This document shows positions 32,774 to 47,000 of a stretch of 64,000 bases of DNA, piece by piece. A program made the position numbers and the translations under genes. Origin of the DNA: Glossina fuscipes (lineage: Eukaryota; Arthropoda; Insecta; Diptera; Glossinidae); NCBI RefSeq assembly GCF_014805625.2, contig NW_023998441.1, positions 373,957 through 437,956 of the forward strand, given 5' to 3'. The notes under the pieces are model-generated. The model worked only from the letters and a program-made list of their open reading frames with translations. It ran no database searches and was not told where the DNA came from. Within the stretch, counting starts at the first letter, position 1; every line of letters starts with the position of its first letter.

Positions 32774-35700
32774 CTGCAAGAAACGAATATATATACAACG
32801 TGAATCAGTAAAAGCGCCAGTCAATATTGGAAATGTATCAGGTTAAAATGCTCCCCATCTACATTTTCATATAAGTTACTCTAATCTCATTTCGTCTGTA
32901 TTTTAGAGCCGAAATGAGGTTAATGATACTACTTTTAATTGACGCCGATTATATCTCCTTTAACACTTAATATAACAGCGGCAATACGATATTCCAATTC
33001 ATTCTATTATCTCCAAATTTTAATATGTTTATTTATTGATTTATGATATTCTTCTTCCGTTATTTAGCAAATTAACAACTAGAAATTCGGTAGGATGTGT
33101 AAAAATGTGCAATGTGAGCACAGGGTTCTTTGTTTGGGCCTTAATAAAGTTGGGGTTAGGTTTGATATAAAGTATTATTATCATTTATTTATTTTAGTGA
33201 TTATTTGATTAAGGATTTTTTTTTTAATATTGCATGTTATACGTCCACCACATTATTTTTTTTATAATTTTTATTGAAATATGCATATAACTCCTCCGCT
33301 ATGTATGCTGTTATAGTCGCTTACTTAATATTGATTTTTATGAACAGAGAAACCTCAAACATGCCCCTACTTTCATTTTATTTATATAAAATAAAGTGCT
33401 TGAAGACAATGGCTTTATCATGCGTAAACATAGCTTGCGTTGCGTTTTAGGTCTACGCAAGTGTTTCTCAAAATTTTGAAATTTTTGCATGCGTCGTTCT
33501 TGGCACACAAAACAGCGATTTGGGTAACTGATTATTTGAATTTTTATTATTGCTGTGAAAAACGAAAAAACTAAATAAAATTAACCTAGTCATCTACATT
33601 TTTATTATTTGACAACCAATAGAAAGATTAACAAGTTAAATAAACAGGCAAATATTTGCAAACAAAAGTTAATTATTTAAAAAACAAAGCTATGGAAGAC
33701 CAATTTAATAAACGCGTTAAGCGAGAAGCGCGAAAAGTTCTTTTCGTTTATTTATTGAAAGAAATTTGTATATTCAATATTACACCATTTTTTATATTTT
33801 TTAAAATATCGTGCAGTGGAAGGCACTTTTGCTAGCATTCTTTTAACCTGTTTCCTTTGCGTAGCATTGTTGAGTTTTGTGACCATAACCTACCAAAAAA
33901 TTAAAAATCGTCGCTATAAATCTTCTTTTTTTCAAATATTTTTGTGTATATAAATTGTTATTAACTAATTTGCGAACTTACCAGGAACAGGCAAACAATT
34001 TTTTCTTTTATCTTTTTCTTTAAAAATCAGTTTTGAAAGTTCTACTTTTTTTCACTAACGTAACGTAAACAAACACTTTATGCAATGATCCTATAACAAC
34101 GCATGCAAACTATGTTTTAATTGATTCAAAAATGTTATATATATAAGATAAGAAACTACATTAGCAACATTTGCGCAACAAAGTCTGATGTCCTAGTTGA
34201 AGACATACAATATAAACAACCGCTATCAAAGATTATAAGGGAAAGTAAAAGAATTAAAATGAGCACAATTATTGAGCTCTATACAAGAGGTATGTGTCTG
34301 GCAGCTCTATGGGCGCGTTATGGCCGCGTTTTTTATTTTGTGCGTGTAAATTTTGTAATTCTTTTTTATTTTTTTTGTCTTGAACGGTTTTAAATCCTAA
34401 ACAATTATAAAATTGTTATATGTGTTGGACTTTGCTTTTAATTTACATTCATTGCATTGTTCTGTGTGTTGATATCATTTTGGATTTTGTGATCAGCACT
34501 TAGTTGTTGTTGCTTTCCAATCATCTGCGTTGATTTGCGTCGTTTAGGATAATATTGTGAATACGAGATAACCTTATTTCTATTTTTCGTAAATTCTATC
34601 TTGTCTGTTACCATTCAACATGGATCGTTTATTTGCACCATCTTGAGCCAATATAGGTTCATCAGTTGTTGACTTTGTGAACGTTACTGTGATGTGAGAT
34701 GTGCCAGTATAACAGCGGGCGCAGTCTTGGGACCATCGAAAGGATCACGTTGATCGTGTGCACAATGTACAGAGCGAGACGTAGGTGTCTGCAAAGTTTC
34801 CATGGAAACAAGAAATGGTTTTTCTGAAATAAATGAAAGACTCGCGACATTGAGGGGAAAATTTAGCGCACGGTTGCCATGTGCACTGATTGTAGCAAAG
34901 CGTTTGACTTAGCTATAAATTACTCCATTATAAATGGTTTAAAATTCTGTTTAACTGCGTGACCTCTGATAACTCTGTAACTTTCTTAGTTGTTTTTCTT
35001 TTTTTGTGTTTATATATGGATTTTGTTCTTTTTATTTTCTTTTTTTCCCCCTTAAATACTTTTTATTGTTATTTATAACACATATAAAAGTTATTTCTAG
35101 CACCCAATTGAATTCTACAATTAATTTGTGCCAGCTGAATATTTGTTGTAATTATTCTCTCTAATTTCTACTACGCATATTTTCCTTATTATTGTTATTA
35201 CTTTTATTTAAAAAAAAATTCTTATTACAATTATTTTCAATTTGTAAATTTTCATAGATATTCGCCTTTGTCCAAAATATCATTTAAACAAAAATAAATT
35301 GGACGCGAATCCAGCCTCTGGCAATGAAATTCTCTGGTTTGAAGCTGGCAGGTATATCCGTATGTACTTTATTTTAAATATTTTAAATATTTAAGGGGTG
35401 TTTAAAAGTTATTTTAAAATTTATAATTGCGGTAAAATATATAACTATAAATGTGCATAAGTTGTGGACCTCCTTGTTTTCTTAAATATTATAGTTAGTA
35501 TTTTTATGAGTGATCGAGGTGTGTGAAACGCAAAGAAAGGGTGCAAGGTGACTTTAGTTGAGACTCAAACGCAATGTTACGTACCAGGATCCAGGATTTT
35601 AACAAAAGTTTTTTTGCAATAAATAGATAGATATATAGAAATATAATGGTAGTCATTAAAAAAAGAAAAATTTATTTATAAAAAAAATGTTCACATGAGG

Positions 35701-38700
35701 AGGCCAAAAGTAAAAACGTCCAACCAGAGAAAAATTGAAAATCCTACTGCTTATGCGCTTACATATACAGTAATCCGCCTTATAACGCGGTACCCTTATA
35801 ACGCGTTTTCATATTATGCGATTTCAATCCCCGGGCAAACACGGGCATTCCCCCATATAACGTACATATTTCGTTCATAACATAGTTTTTTCTTAAGATT
35901 CGATTTAAACCCACTGCAGCGAGAAAAGTTAAATGTGATCAATCATTTACGCGTACTTTAGTAAAGGACGAACTTTAATAAATGTGTTCCTTTCGGTTTT
36001 TTTACACTCTACTAGGCTTTTTCATGGCGTTCGTTTATATTAGATTTCTTCAACTAGGATGTGATCATTTTGTTTCGCAAATGTTGCTAGCGAAATGTTT
36101 TACCTTAAGTATACAACGATTTTGGTTGCTGTATCATTAAATCGTTGTTTGTCAAAAATAGTAATGCAACAAGCGCTCACAATAAGAAAAATATTCCGTC
36201 CTAAAGACCGAACTGACTCCAATTTATTTTTAGTAAGAAACTCGAATTTTTACTGCACAAATTTATAAATTAATTTCAGGTCTGCCCACATTTTGCAAGC
36301 CTACAAGCTCTTTTACATTCATAACATATCTTAACAGGGTTACTATCAATCTTAAAACCAATTATTAATCCCTACAAGGTGTTTTTTTATTAACGCAAAC
36401 ATATAAATATTCGCGCAAATAACCTGCAACTTAATCACGGACTTCAAAGTTAGCTTTCGCCAAATTGTTCATACGTAATTATCCCTCTATCTGGATTTTC
36501 AACAATTGGAGTACATATTCAAATTTATTTTTGTGTATTGCGCACAAACGCCGTTAAATACAATCGATTACTGGTAATGAGCACTCTCAATATAAACAAT
36601 AACACTGAACTGAAAAAAGCAGTAAGAGTCATGGTTTTTCTTTGAGAATATTAAAGTTATGAACGGCGTTAGAACAAAAAGCAATTCCCATGCTGATAAC
36701 AAAACAGTCTTTATATGGTTTACCTGCGAATGTGTTAAATTTATCCGTTTGGAATACACTGCGTTTAGATACTTACAAGGGATTCATTTTCGCCAAGAGC
36801 TGCGAACGTATTCGGTCCTTTTCAGTTAAGAATGTAGGTTGTTTTGCTATTTCATTCTGCCTCTCTTGTTCTATACTCGCTGACAATTCGTTGTTCATTT
36901 CTACGTGGTTATGCTCCATTTCTAAATGAGTCTGCGTGTGTACAACTTCGTACTTTCGATCGTCTTCAGCGAAATGAAACACTTCACTCAATTCATATTC
37001 TTTAAGCTGCAAATAGAAGGCGATGCATATCGGATCATGAAACAGCAAAAGTAGTAAAAATGAAGATATTATTACAGTTTGTTCATACCTTCATGAGCTG
37101 AACTGTTGCAATTGGTGGTAAGCGCTTGTTTGTCGGGTAAAAGAAACTGCCAGCGGGATGAGCGGGATACTTTGAGGTAATGCGATAAATAACTCCTTGT
37201 GGCGATGTTGGCCAGTTGGGGGCCGTAAAAGTAAAACCATTGTCGCTGCCAGCGTCTAAAGGATCCATTTCAATTGTAACCTTGTCAATCCACGAACCGC
37301 CCAAACACAACTGCAAGAGCACACCAGCGACAAAAATCAAGTTACATGTATACGTTTAACCTAGATGAAGTTCAGAAATCATAATAATCTCATGTGAAGC
37401 AATCCACTTCACGGATAAGTTTTGGTTGAAATTTGGAAAAAGTTGAAAATTTTCGTACAGCGCTTTTTTAGAAATTCGTGGCTTGGAGGGAAAGGCTTTC
37501 TACTAGTTTGACTGGAATGAAAATTCTTTGATCATGTTAAAATTTTAAACAGACGAAATAATTCATTCGGAAAAAGTTTGGGCCAAGTTGCATTCTTTAT
37601 TTAATTTTTGCAAAATAAGGGAATGACAAATATGAGCCGAGTGGAAAGATTGGAGATGGCAAATTTCGAATTTTTCTCAGTGCTAAGTAACAATTAGAAT
37701 AAAAATATAGCGTAGGTTTGACAGAATGTGACGGTTTACGTATAATAAGCCGTAAAAAAAACACACTGATTTGAACTATACATAAAACTCGCGACTTCTT
37801 CAAAAAACCCTTGTCTACTGGAAATCATGTAGCCTTTCCTTCTTCCCAACTTCCAGCGGAAGCCATTTCTCTTTTCTAGTTGGAGGATGTAACGAAAGCC
37901 CTGAAATTGAAGCAGCAATTTTTCGCCGCTAGTATAAAATACGATATGTTAAAGGTCCTTTCCTGTACTTGTATGTCTGCTATTGTTAGATGCCATAACA
38001 AGACAATACTAAATGGTTAGCGGCATTTTAAGATAGATAAGTTTTTCTTAAGAGCAAGAGAAGTCGAATTATAGGCCACATTCCTTATTTTTCTTTATTA
38101 AAGCATAAATTCCATGATGAAGGATAGACATATGATATTTTTAAACACCTAAAATCTCATTCTTCTCCGTTCGTTTGCGCAGCAATATATACATATACGA
38201 AGTTGTTTTCACAATATGAAATGAAAAAGGGATAAAAAATGGATATGACGACATTAATAAAACCTATGGTTGTGCTAATCTAAAAAAACTTTGAAAAATC
38301 GAAGAGATTTTGATATACTCCCGCATTTGCGGCTTTGCATCTTAAATATCCTCTCAACTGCTTTTGTATAGACTTTGATTCGATTGAGATGAACTGAGGT
38401 TTAACGCCAATGTCTTAATACCACAACTTTTCAACTTATACACACTTGATTCTCAACGTCAACGTCAGGATTTTCTAGCGAACATATTTCGATATGCTGA
38501 TGCTAGTTAGATTCGACTGCAATGTTCTTTGAGAAAGCAGTCGATAACTTCGTTGCTTAACCTAGCTTCTTTTATGAAGCTTATGATAATGTGAATTTAT
38601 TCTTCAATCGAAATAAAATAAAAACAGGTTATTCTGCAAAAGGATCCAAGAAAACCGTCAACATAGCCACCAATGGAATATAAGTGAACCACATAAAAGC

Positions 38701-41700
38701 GCTCATATTTCGCGATAGCATTATTAATGTAAATCTAATCTTCCGAGGAACCTCCCAATGACTGTCAATGTGGACAATCCCCATGCTGGGCTTTCATTAA
38801 AGAAAAGGCTGACCGTTTAAAAACCCTTTATCTGCTCAAATATCGAATATGCCTACTCCACTACAATTAACCTTCCGGACTATATAATCAAAAAAGAATG
38901 TCACTCGATTAATCATTTCATTATTTTCAGACACAGAAAATTTTATAAGATCAGACCACTTTCCGTATTTTCAATATTTGTGGAATATTTCGTGCTGGCA
39001 ACGCTCATCTCAAGCATCGAATTGGCTCTGCCAAAAATGTCGACTTTTCCCTTCAATTTAGCATTGGTCTAATTACTTATTAATTGGGGTTCATTTTTAG
39101 CTTATTGCACCAATCATCTAATTGATATTCTTAAAAACGAGAATTTTATCATCAATCCGCCGCCAAGTTTAAAAAAGCTCATTATTCTATTGGGTACATT
39201 GGTTCGAACTTACTTGGAATGAATCGATTCCGATAAACCAATCAGGCGATGGTACAACGCGCGTCATTAGAGATATCAAGCTGTGGTTGCTGTCGACAAA
39301 GAATTTTGATTCACTGCGTCCAGCTCCAGTTATTATAGCAGGCAAGTTGAATTCATCAAAAACGCTGAAACCAGACTTATTTGCAACAATGTTTTGAGAT
39401 GGCATCGACTTTTTTAACTGCTGTTGCTGATCACCAGAAGTGTTGTCGAATATATCACTTTTGCCAGTTTCAGCGAACTGTTTAACACCCGCGGAAGCTA
39501 GTCGACCAAGGCGATATAAAATGTAAGAGCTGTCATGGCTGCAACCTATTTTTTATTACAGAGAAAAAACGATTTAATGGTCTCTTGTAAAATTAAATGA
39601 AAATACTTTAAGTAAAATCAATTAAATGTCAAACAGAACGTTTATATGATTATAAATTGTTTTGATCAAATTACTAGAAAAACGAAAATCATTGCCTGAT
39701 TTCATAAAAGGCTATGCTTTGGGATATCCTTAGACACTACAATTTTTAATATATACGCGCCCAAAAAACCAGGCCGTTAAAATCGCTTTTTAACAAAAGA
39801 ACCGAGTTATTTCGTTTTTATGACATTTTAATTTTTTTGCGAAAACAATTTCTTTAAGACATTTTATTAAGCCGCGGGTTTTACGCGGCATTTTGCAGAT
39901 ATTCCAATTTGCCTTGCTTCATTCATGCGAAGCACTTGCTTTAAGATCATAACAGCTTTAATCTCCGCTCTCTGCTATGATAGTTCCTAAATTTAAATAT
40001 ATTTAGCTTACAGATGGAAAGTTAATTTTACGGAACCTTTTAAGCACGGAGCGTAAATTAATACAGCTGGCTACATTCCCTGTTGTAGATGTAGAGTTAG
40101 TACAGCGTAGCTGAGCAGTGAGAGCATTATAAAAAAACTTCGACAGTTTTTTCAGTTAGATATATTGTAGTCTACTACAACATTTCGTTTCTTGAATGGC
40201 ACTAGCGCTAAATTTAACTAGCATGTGGTATGAGTGTAATCCGTCATTTAGAGCTTGCACGCATTTTTGAGTAAATGGGAAATAAGTCAAGTCGATAGCG
40301 TGAAAAATAGAAAACACCAATTCGCACTAACTTTGAGCTTAACTGAATAAAATCCACCATGAAAATATATGCTAATGAACCGTGAAAAATTTCCGTTAGC
40401 GTTGTGAATATCCAGATTGATGTTTTCAATTTTGTCAGTTCTGACTTATGGAATTCCATAACACGATGAATTAATATTGCAAATTTTCCGCCTAAGCGAT
40501 TCGTCCCCTTTGATTTTTACAAGTTTAAGTTGATGTAGTTTAGCCAAACCTCAGGTAACAAATTTATAGCGACCTTATCTCTGATTAAATAGTGAAACAT
40601 CTCAATGCATTTTTTGCAAACACTGCGACTGCTCCGAAGAAGGACTTTAAGCATTGCCCTATTTATTATTTGACTTTTCAATTTAATTTTTTATTTAGTT
40701 TTTTTTTTCTTCTTCTCCTTATATTCAGCAAACCAACAACCGAACACAAACTTCTCTGTTTCAGCTTTAATAAAGTTAAGGTTAGTCTCGGTATATAATT
40801 ATTATTATTTATTTCTTAATATTTCGCAATTAAGCTATATTTTATTAATGCCTTGTTAATTTTGCGTGTTATACCTCCGTTATTTTTTTAAAATTTTTAT
40901 TAAGTTTTGCATACTATTCGTCCGCCACGTACTATAGAACCGAGTGCGATAAATTGTGTAGTGTAAGAAGTAATGTAGCACATGAATATAAAGTGCCATA
41001 TGATAGAATCGATAAGTGCGAAAGTAAAAAAAGCGTGAAAGAGAGTAGGTTCGACATGATTTAAATAAAGAGGAGATTGGGAATTGAACTGCTAAGTCGT
41101 GAGACCGCAAAATGTCAAGAATGCTGCGATCATGAAGACCACACAAACACAATTTGGGAAGTATGGAGTGGCGAATAGAAGTGGCAACATTCGGACAAGC
41201 AGTTAGGAAACGATCAGGAGATTGTAAGAACCCATATGCGCATAAATGGTTCTTTACTATGTTAATTTTGAATAGATAATCATTACATGAACATCAGTCC
41301 GTTAATAAGACAAATAATTGCACGTCTGAGTGCGCAATTGATACAACATGGGGCTTTATTTATTTGTGGAAATAAAGAGTATAAATGATGACGGTAAGGT
41401 GATTTATCTATCCAATTGCTGTTGCCTTTTGTCGAATGTCGTCAGATCTGCAGGAATCACAGCACGGTCATTAAAATGAGATGGTCTGGAAGAGGCAATT
41501 GTATTTGTAGTGTTGTTGCCAATACCCATTTGACTGGGCACCTAGAGCAAATGAAAAGAAAATGCATCAGACTTGGGGCTATAGAGTAGTGATCTCGTTT
41601 CAAATCCGTAAGGACGTATTTATCATCTAACACTATAAGGTATTTCTTTTGAAGCTGAGTACTCGTTAAGGAGATGGCTTCCAGGATCGCAAAGCGTTCA

Positions 41701-43994
41701 GCCGAAAATATAGTGCTATATGGGTGATTTGAAAAGTAGGCTTCTATATTAATATATGGAAACCAAACGCCACTGCCTAGAACATCGGTCTTAGATCCAC
41801 CAATAAAGTTGAGTGAAAAATGTTCTCATTTGGTATTGACCAAGTTCGAGTAACTATGGTGTACCTCCGCCGTAACTGTGGATTTTCTCACTGATAAGAA
41901 TTCGATTACTTGTCGAGAGTATTGAGAACCAAGAGGAATTTTGAATAAGCTATGTACACCAGTTCTTAGAATATTGAAGTTGTTAGTTTTGTCAGCAAAA
42001 ATTTTAAACAAGAAAGGAGAGGAATTGAAAGATGTGAAGTTGTAAATGAAAGGTAAGGCCGGATGATTCTCAACAGATAGAATTTTATTAGATGAAAAAC
42101 CGGCGAGTAAGTGAAATCTCTTAGCTCTTGCATTTGCCTTCTTTAGCAACCTTAATGTATGGGTAGAATTCATGCCACCAATAACCACATTTCCATTGGA
42201 TTCTGCATAATTTCAGAAGATCTTTCCTTGGGATGTCCAATAAGAGTGAACAAGCGTATGCTAATTTTGATCTGATTAAGCCAAGATACATTTTAATCAG
42301 TCAAGAGGGGTCAGAACCCCAACAAATACCACAAATGGATTTCGATACATGAGTTAAAAATATTTCATGTAAGCCAATGTGAGCTGCTGGGGAAAGCTTC
42401 GAGTGTAGGACAAAGCCTAAAAAGTCGAAAGTTTTAACAAACGGATTGGAAGAACCATAGATGAGCGGAGGAGTAACCATGGGGTCTCTCCTTTTTTCTG
42501 AAAAGACCAAGTATTTGGTCTTGTGGACTGAAAATGTGAGTTGAAGTGATTCAAGACGACAGGAAATAATGTCGAGAGCAGATTGCAAATTACACAAATC
42601 TAGGTCAGAGTTGGGAATAAAAGTGACAAGATCGTCAGCATAGACCAGGATTGAGATGTTTTGAGGAAAGGAAACTGAAAATTTTATTAATATACAAATT
42701 AAATCAAAAAGGACTTAATACTGATCCCTGAGAAACACCTGTAAAAGATCTCCTTTGTACAGCAACATCATCATCTGTAATTAACATGTTTTTATAGAGA
42801 AAGAGGTTATATAGTAAATTACAGAATTTGGTAAAGAGATTCTAAGAGAGTAGAATAGAATTTAAAATATTTATATTGGCAGAATCAGACACTGAAGTTA
42901 TGTCCGTAAAACAGGCAATCAAAATATGATTCTTAGCAAAGGCTGAGTTGGTCGCTGACCACAAAATGACAATAGTCTTGGGCAGATCTGGAACGTCTAT
43001 ACCCAAATTGAAAGTTGCTGAGAATAAACGTAGATTTGAGAAACCACTGTAAACATGTATATACTACTTTCTTGAAAATTTTTTTAAGGATGGAAAGAAA
43101 CTAAGATAATACATCTATAGGAATCAAGATTAATCTGAGGAACTACTCTTTTTACTTAAAGTGAAGATTTGGAATTCATAGTAGGAAGAGGGCACATAAG
43201 CGGTAATTAGAATGTTGTTAAAATCCTTTAGTAGAATTAATCGGTTTTCGATGTTCAACATTTTGAGATGAATGTGACGAATACCATCCAAGCCTGAAGA
43301 TGAATTTTTTCAGAAATTAATGGCTTTATCGACATCGAAGCGCGATATGTCGTTTAAGAAAAAATTATCACGTTCCTCACCAAGCAATGTAGAGGCGATT
43401 ATTGGACCGGAATGCTCAGCGAGTTTGTCACAAAGCTCATTAGAGCTGAAGGCTGCTGCAACTCACATTGTGAGCATTAAAATCACCACATATCAATGTG
43501 GGCGTATCGGACCTAAAAGAAAATAAGCTGTTAATTCAGAAGAATGAGAAACATTACAATTAGTTGGAATTTAACAACTTATGATCAAAAGCTCGCCGAG
43601 GGATGTGTGAATGAGATAGCTACACACTTCAATCAGTTTTGCTAGATATAAGTCTCGCCACACCACCACCATGACAAGAGCTGGAGATATGATCAAATTT
43701 TTAATAAAAAATGAATCATAAGGTTTAAGAAAGCTTTCGGAAAGAAAAACCAAGGAAATGTCGTTACGATAGAGATATTGTTCAAGTTGTTTGTATTTAT
43801 TGCGGACGCTAGTACAGTTGAGTTGAGCTATTTGTTGACGCTTATGTAACGTTGAAGCCATTAAGATCTCTTGTGATAGGTTGCAACATGTTCCATAGCT
43901 GCATTAATAAAATAAATAATGCTAACAACTCAATGACCGTTGGTCCAAATCTAAGGGGGGGCAGATTTTTCAAATAGACTAACTAAATTAATTG

Positions 43995-44027
<33 letters not shown>

Positions 44028-47000
44028 AGTACAATAAAACATAATGTTCTTAAACAATCTAAAAGAAACTAGAAGAAAATTGAAGGTAAAAAGACAACAG
44101 AAAAAAGAATATGACTAGGCTAAGATAAGAAAGTTATTAACACATACAACATCCACACTTAACATCATTATTAGCGGCGAAGATTAAAAGCTTACGTTTG
44201 CATGTTACACAAGGGTATATAAATTGCTTTAACTCCACAGGTACGGAATTGTAAACTATTATAGCTCTTACTTGAAGGGATTTAGCCACAGAACACGTAA
44301 CTCGAAGAATTAACGAATGGTTATTATGCACTGACTTACTAAAAGAAAAGTGACTAAGGAGCTCCTTTGGTTTCTGCCGCAGGATAACGTTGTAAAGGTT
44401 AACTCTAAGGAAGTTTAATTTTAATAAGAATAATGAAGGAAAGACATAGAAAAGGTATATCTAACCATACGATTACATACAGGTCTCAATTTCTTTAAGT
44501 TTAAAGTATTTGTGAAAGTTTACGCTTCCTGTGCATAAATTTTAAGTGGCGTTATAAGACCCACTTTAATTTGGATTTGAATGGGCATAGAGATATTCAA
44601 TGAATGCAACTTCCTAATTTGGAATTTATGTGTGCATCCAAGCATAACGTTGGCACCCCACTACCATATAATGGTAATTTTTATATACTAATTTTAATAT
44701 AGTAATTTTGTCAGCTTAATTCAATCGCAATATAAAGTGGCAAAGAAGATGGGCTAATGTTGTTATCAAAAGAAAAAAAGGCAAAAGCGATTTTGCATCA
44801 AAGAAAACGTCGTAAAATTACTATACGATTGCCTCAAGCAGAAACTCGTAAAATTATTATATACACACTTAACTTGATTTACTATACACAACATTCTAAA
44901 AGCAATCTTTTATCACGAGAATGCTGCTTCTTATCACATTTACAAGCCTATCACAAATCACTTTTCACTTTTCTCCAAATCATCACGCGACTTGTTGGTA
45001 TAAATATTGCCTGGTACGGTTCCACAAAATGGATAATAATGCAGACATGCTTCCCTCTTCAAAAGGTAGGTTTTATACATATAGGCACCAGTATAATTGT
45101 ACTTACTCAATTTTTAAACCTGCACACCAAAGAATAATGATGCAAATGCATATATCTTAAAGCAACTATTACAGCTTGCATAAAAGAAAGAACAACTTAT
45201 AATTAAATTAGACTAATTTAAAGCTATGTACAAATTATTGTCGGCATAAGCCAAACGTAACTAGCACGCGTAATGGCGTATCCCTGCGATTTAAAATTTT
45301 TCTTCGCCTATTCTGAAAGATTTAAAAGTTTACTAAGCGGTCAGGTTGCTGTAAGGGGGTGTTCTTGACAATTTCTTTGGTCTAGACAGAAAGCGCAATG
45401 GAATAATAATATTATATCTGAAAAGTTTATTAAGAACATGTTTGGCACAATGGGAAAAAAAATATCTTGGGACAAAGTACCACCACCGTGGCCAGTTTCT
45501 TCTATCGAAGGAACTCTGTGACCACCGCAACGGGTGCAAATTGGAATTAAAAAACAAAAAAATTCAATCTGTATTCTTGTAATTACAAAAATAATTGGAT
45601 TTCTTAGAAATACTAATGTTTGCGTTGAAAGGAAGTGAATGCTTTCCTAAAGAAGAAGAAGAAGAAAGATTTTGTGATGCGTTTGGATATAAAGATTCGT
45701 CAAACAGTCCAGTCTATGCGTGAGAGATTCCGTCCGTACGCATTGAGAATGCAAAATCTAATGTGCCACACCAATTACAAACTACGGCACAAATTAGGTC
45801 GCATATACTGTAACCGCAGGCGAGATTACCAGCCATTCCTTCAACCATCAGTACTGTGAGTGGACAACTGCATTCATGTAGCCATCGTGATTATAGACGG
45901 TTTATCAATCAAAGAAGTTATCGACACCGAGGTAGCAAGAAGTATTATCAAAGAACTTTTATCCAAGACTTTGTACCGTACGGGCCACCAGGACCCAACG
46001 GCATTACAAAGCATCCGAAATCCCCAACGATGGATGTATTACCAGTATCCCCATTAAACCCGCTTCTTGCCATAATTGGCTAACCAAGCCAACTCTCAAC
46101 TATGGATGTTGAAACAGATCACGAGTTATCACGCAGACAGAATAAAAATGAAGTTGTCACAATAAACATCCAAAGCCATTCGGACAAAAAAAGCAAAGCT
46201 TACAGGTAAAAGAATAGCCATGTGTAAAGATTCAGGAGCAAGAACAATGGAAGAAAAACCAACGATCACAAAACACGTGCCACAATTCCCAGAAGCAACA
46301 AATACGACAACGAAACCTGTGCCCATAGTAACAGCTACAGAACTTGCGGTTTTAAGAAATGCCGAAGCAACGAAACCAGCAGGAAAGACAGTATCAATTT
46401 CAAAAATAGTTACAAGATAGCCAGAATCCGTGAAGCATCGAAAGTCACGGAAGGTGTTATTACAACAAGAATGCTTGGCACATCTGCGGTGAACATTCCC
46501 AGGGAAACCAACCTGACCAACATACGCAAGTAAAATCACAACTACTCCCGCGACAAAGTACGACCAATCCCCGGAAGTTTCTACATTATCGCTCACAACA
46601 TGGGTGATACCCAAATTATTAATTGATCTAAATTGGATTACATATATATAATATTTTTGTATTATCTAACATTCATATTAACTAATATACATTGTTTATG
46701 TACATTTAGACATTGTTGTATACCTTCAAACTCTTATATTGGGAAATGGTGTGTTTTTATTCATGTCCCAAGTTAAGATTATTAGACTAGAATAGTTCTC
46801 TTCACATTTGTTTATTACACAATGTAAACTCGTTTTGCACACACATACAAACGCAGAACGACTTAGCCATGAAGCACCGATTCCTACCGCCGACATCTTG
46901 GAAATTTCCCTGTTTCCATTTGACAACAGCAATATAGAAATGTGGAGAAACCTACTCTATCTTCATTTTAAATAAGTGCTCCCGTAACATCACTCGCTGA

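Larger units (their letters stand above)
32774..36776 (-). other. Intron 4 of the spondin-like gene
   Basis: 4.0 kb between the GTAAGT donor at 36776 and the TTTCTTGCAG acceptor at 32774. It holds one copy of a dispersed repeat (33045-33315) and a possible DNA-transposon terminus (35768-35880). No coding sequence is recognisable; open frames here are short and AT-driven. Confidence 0.75.

Noticed and set aside
44757..45137. 126-codon plus-strand frame in intron 1
   Set aside because: Lys-rich start and AT-driven hydrophobic remainder, no recognisable domain, overlapped by another frame at 44921-45160.
46129..46614. 161-codon minus-strand frame with hydrophobic stretches
   Set aside because: Its composition (Val/Phe/Gly/Thr-rich) is what the antisense of a Lys/Thr/Glu-rich plus-strand frame gives; no family motif. 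Treated as a shadow.
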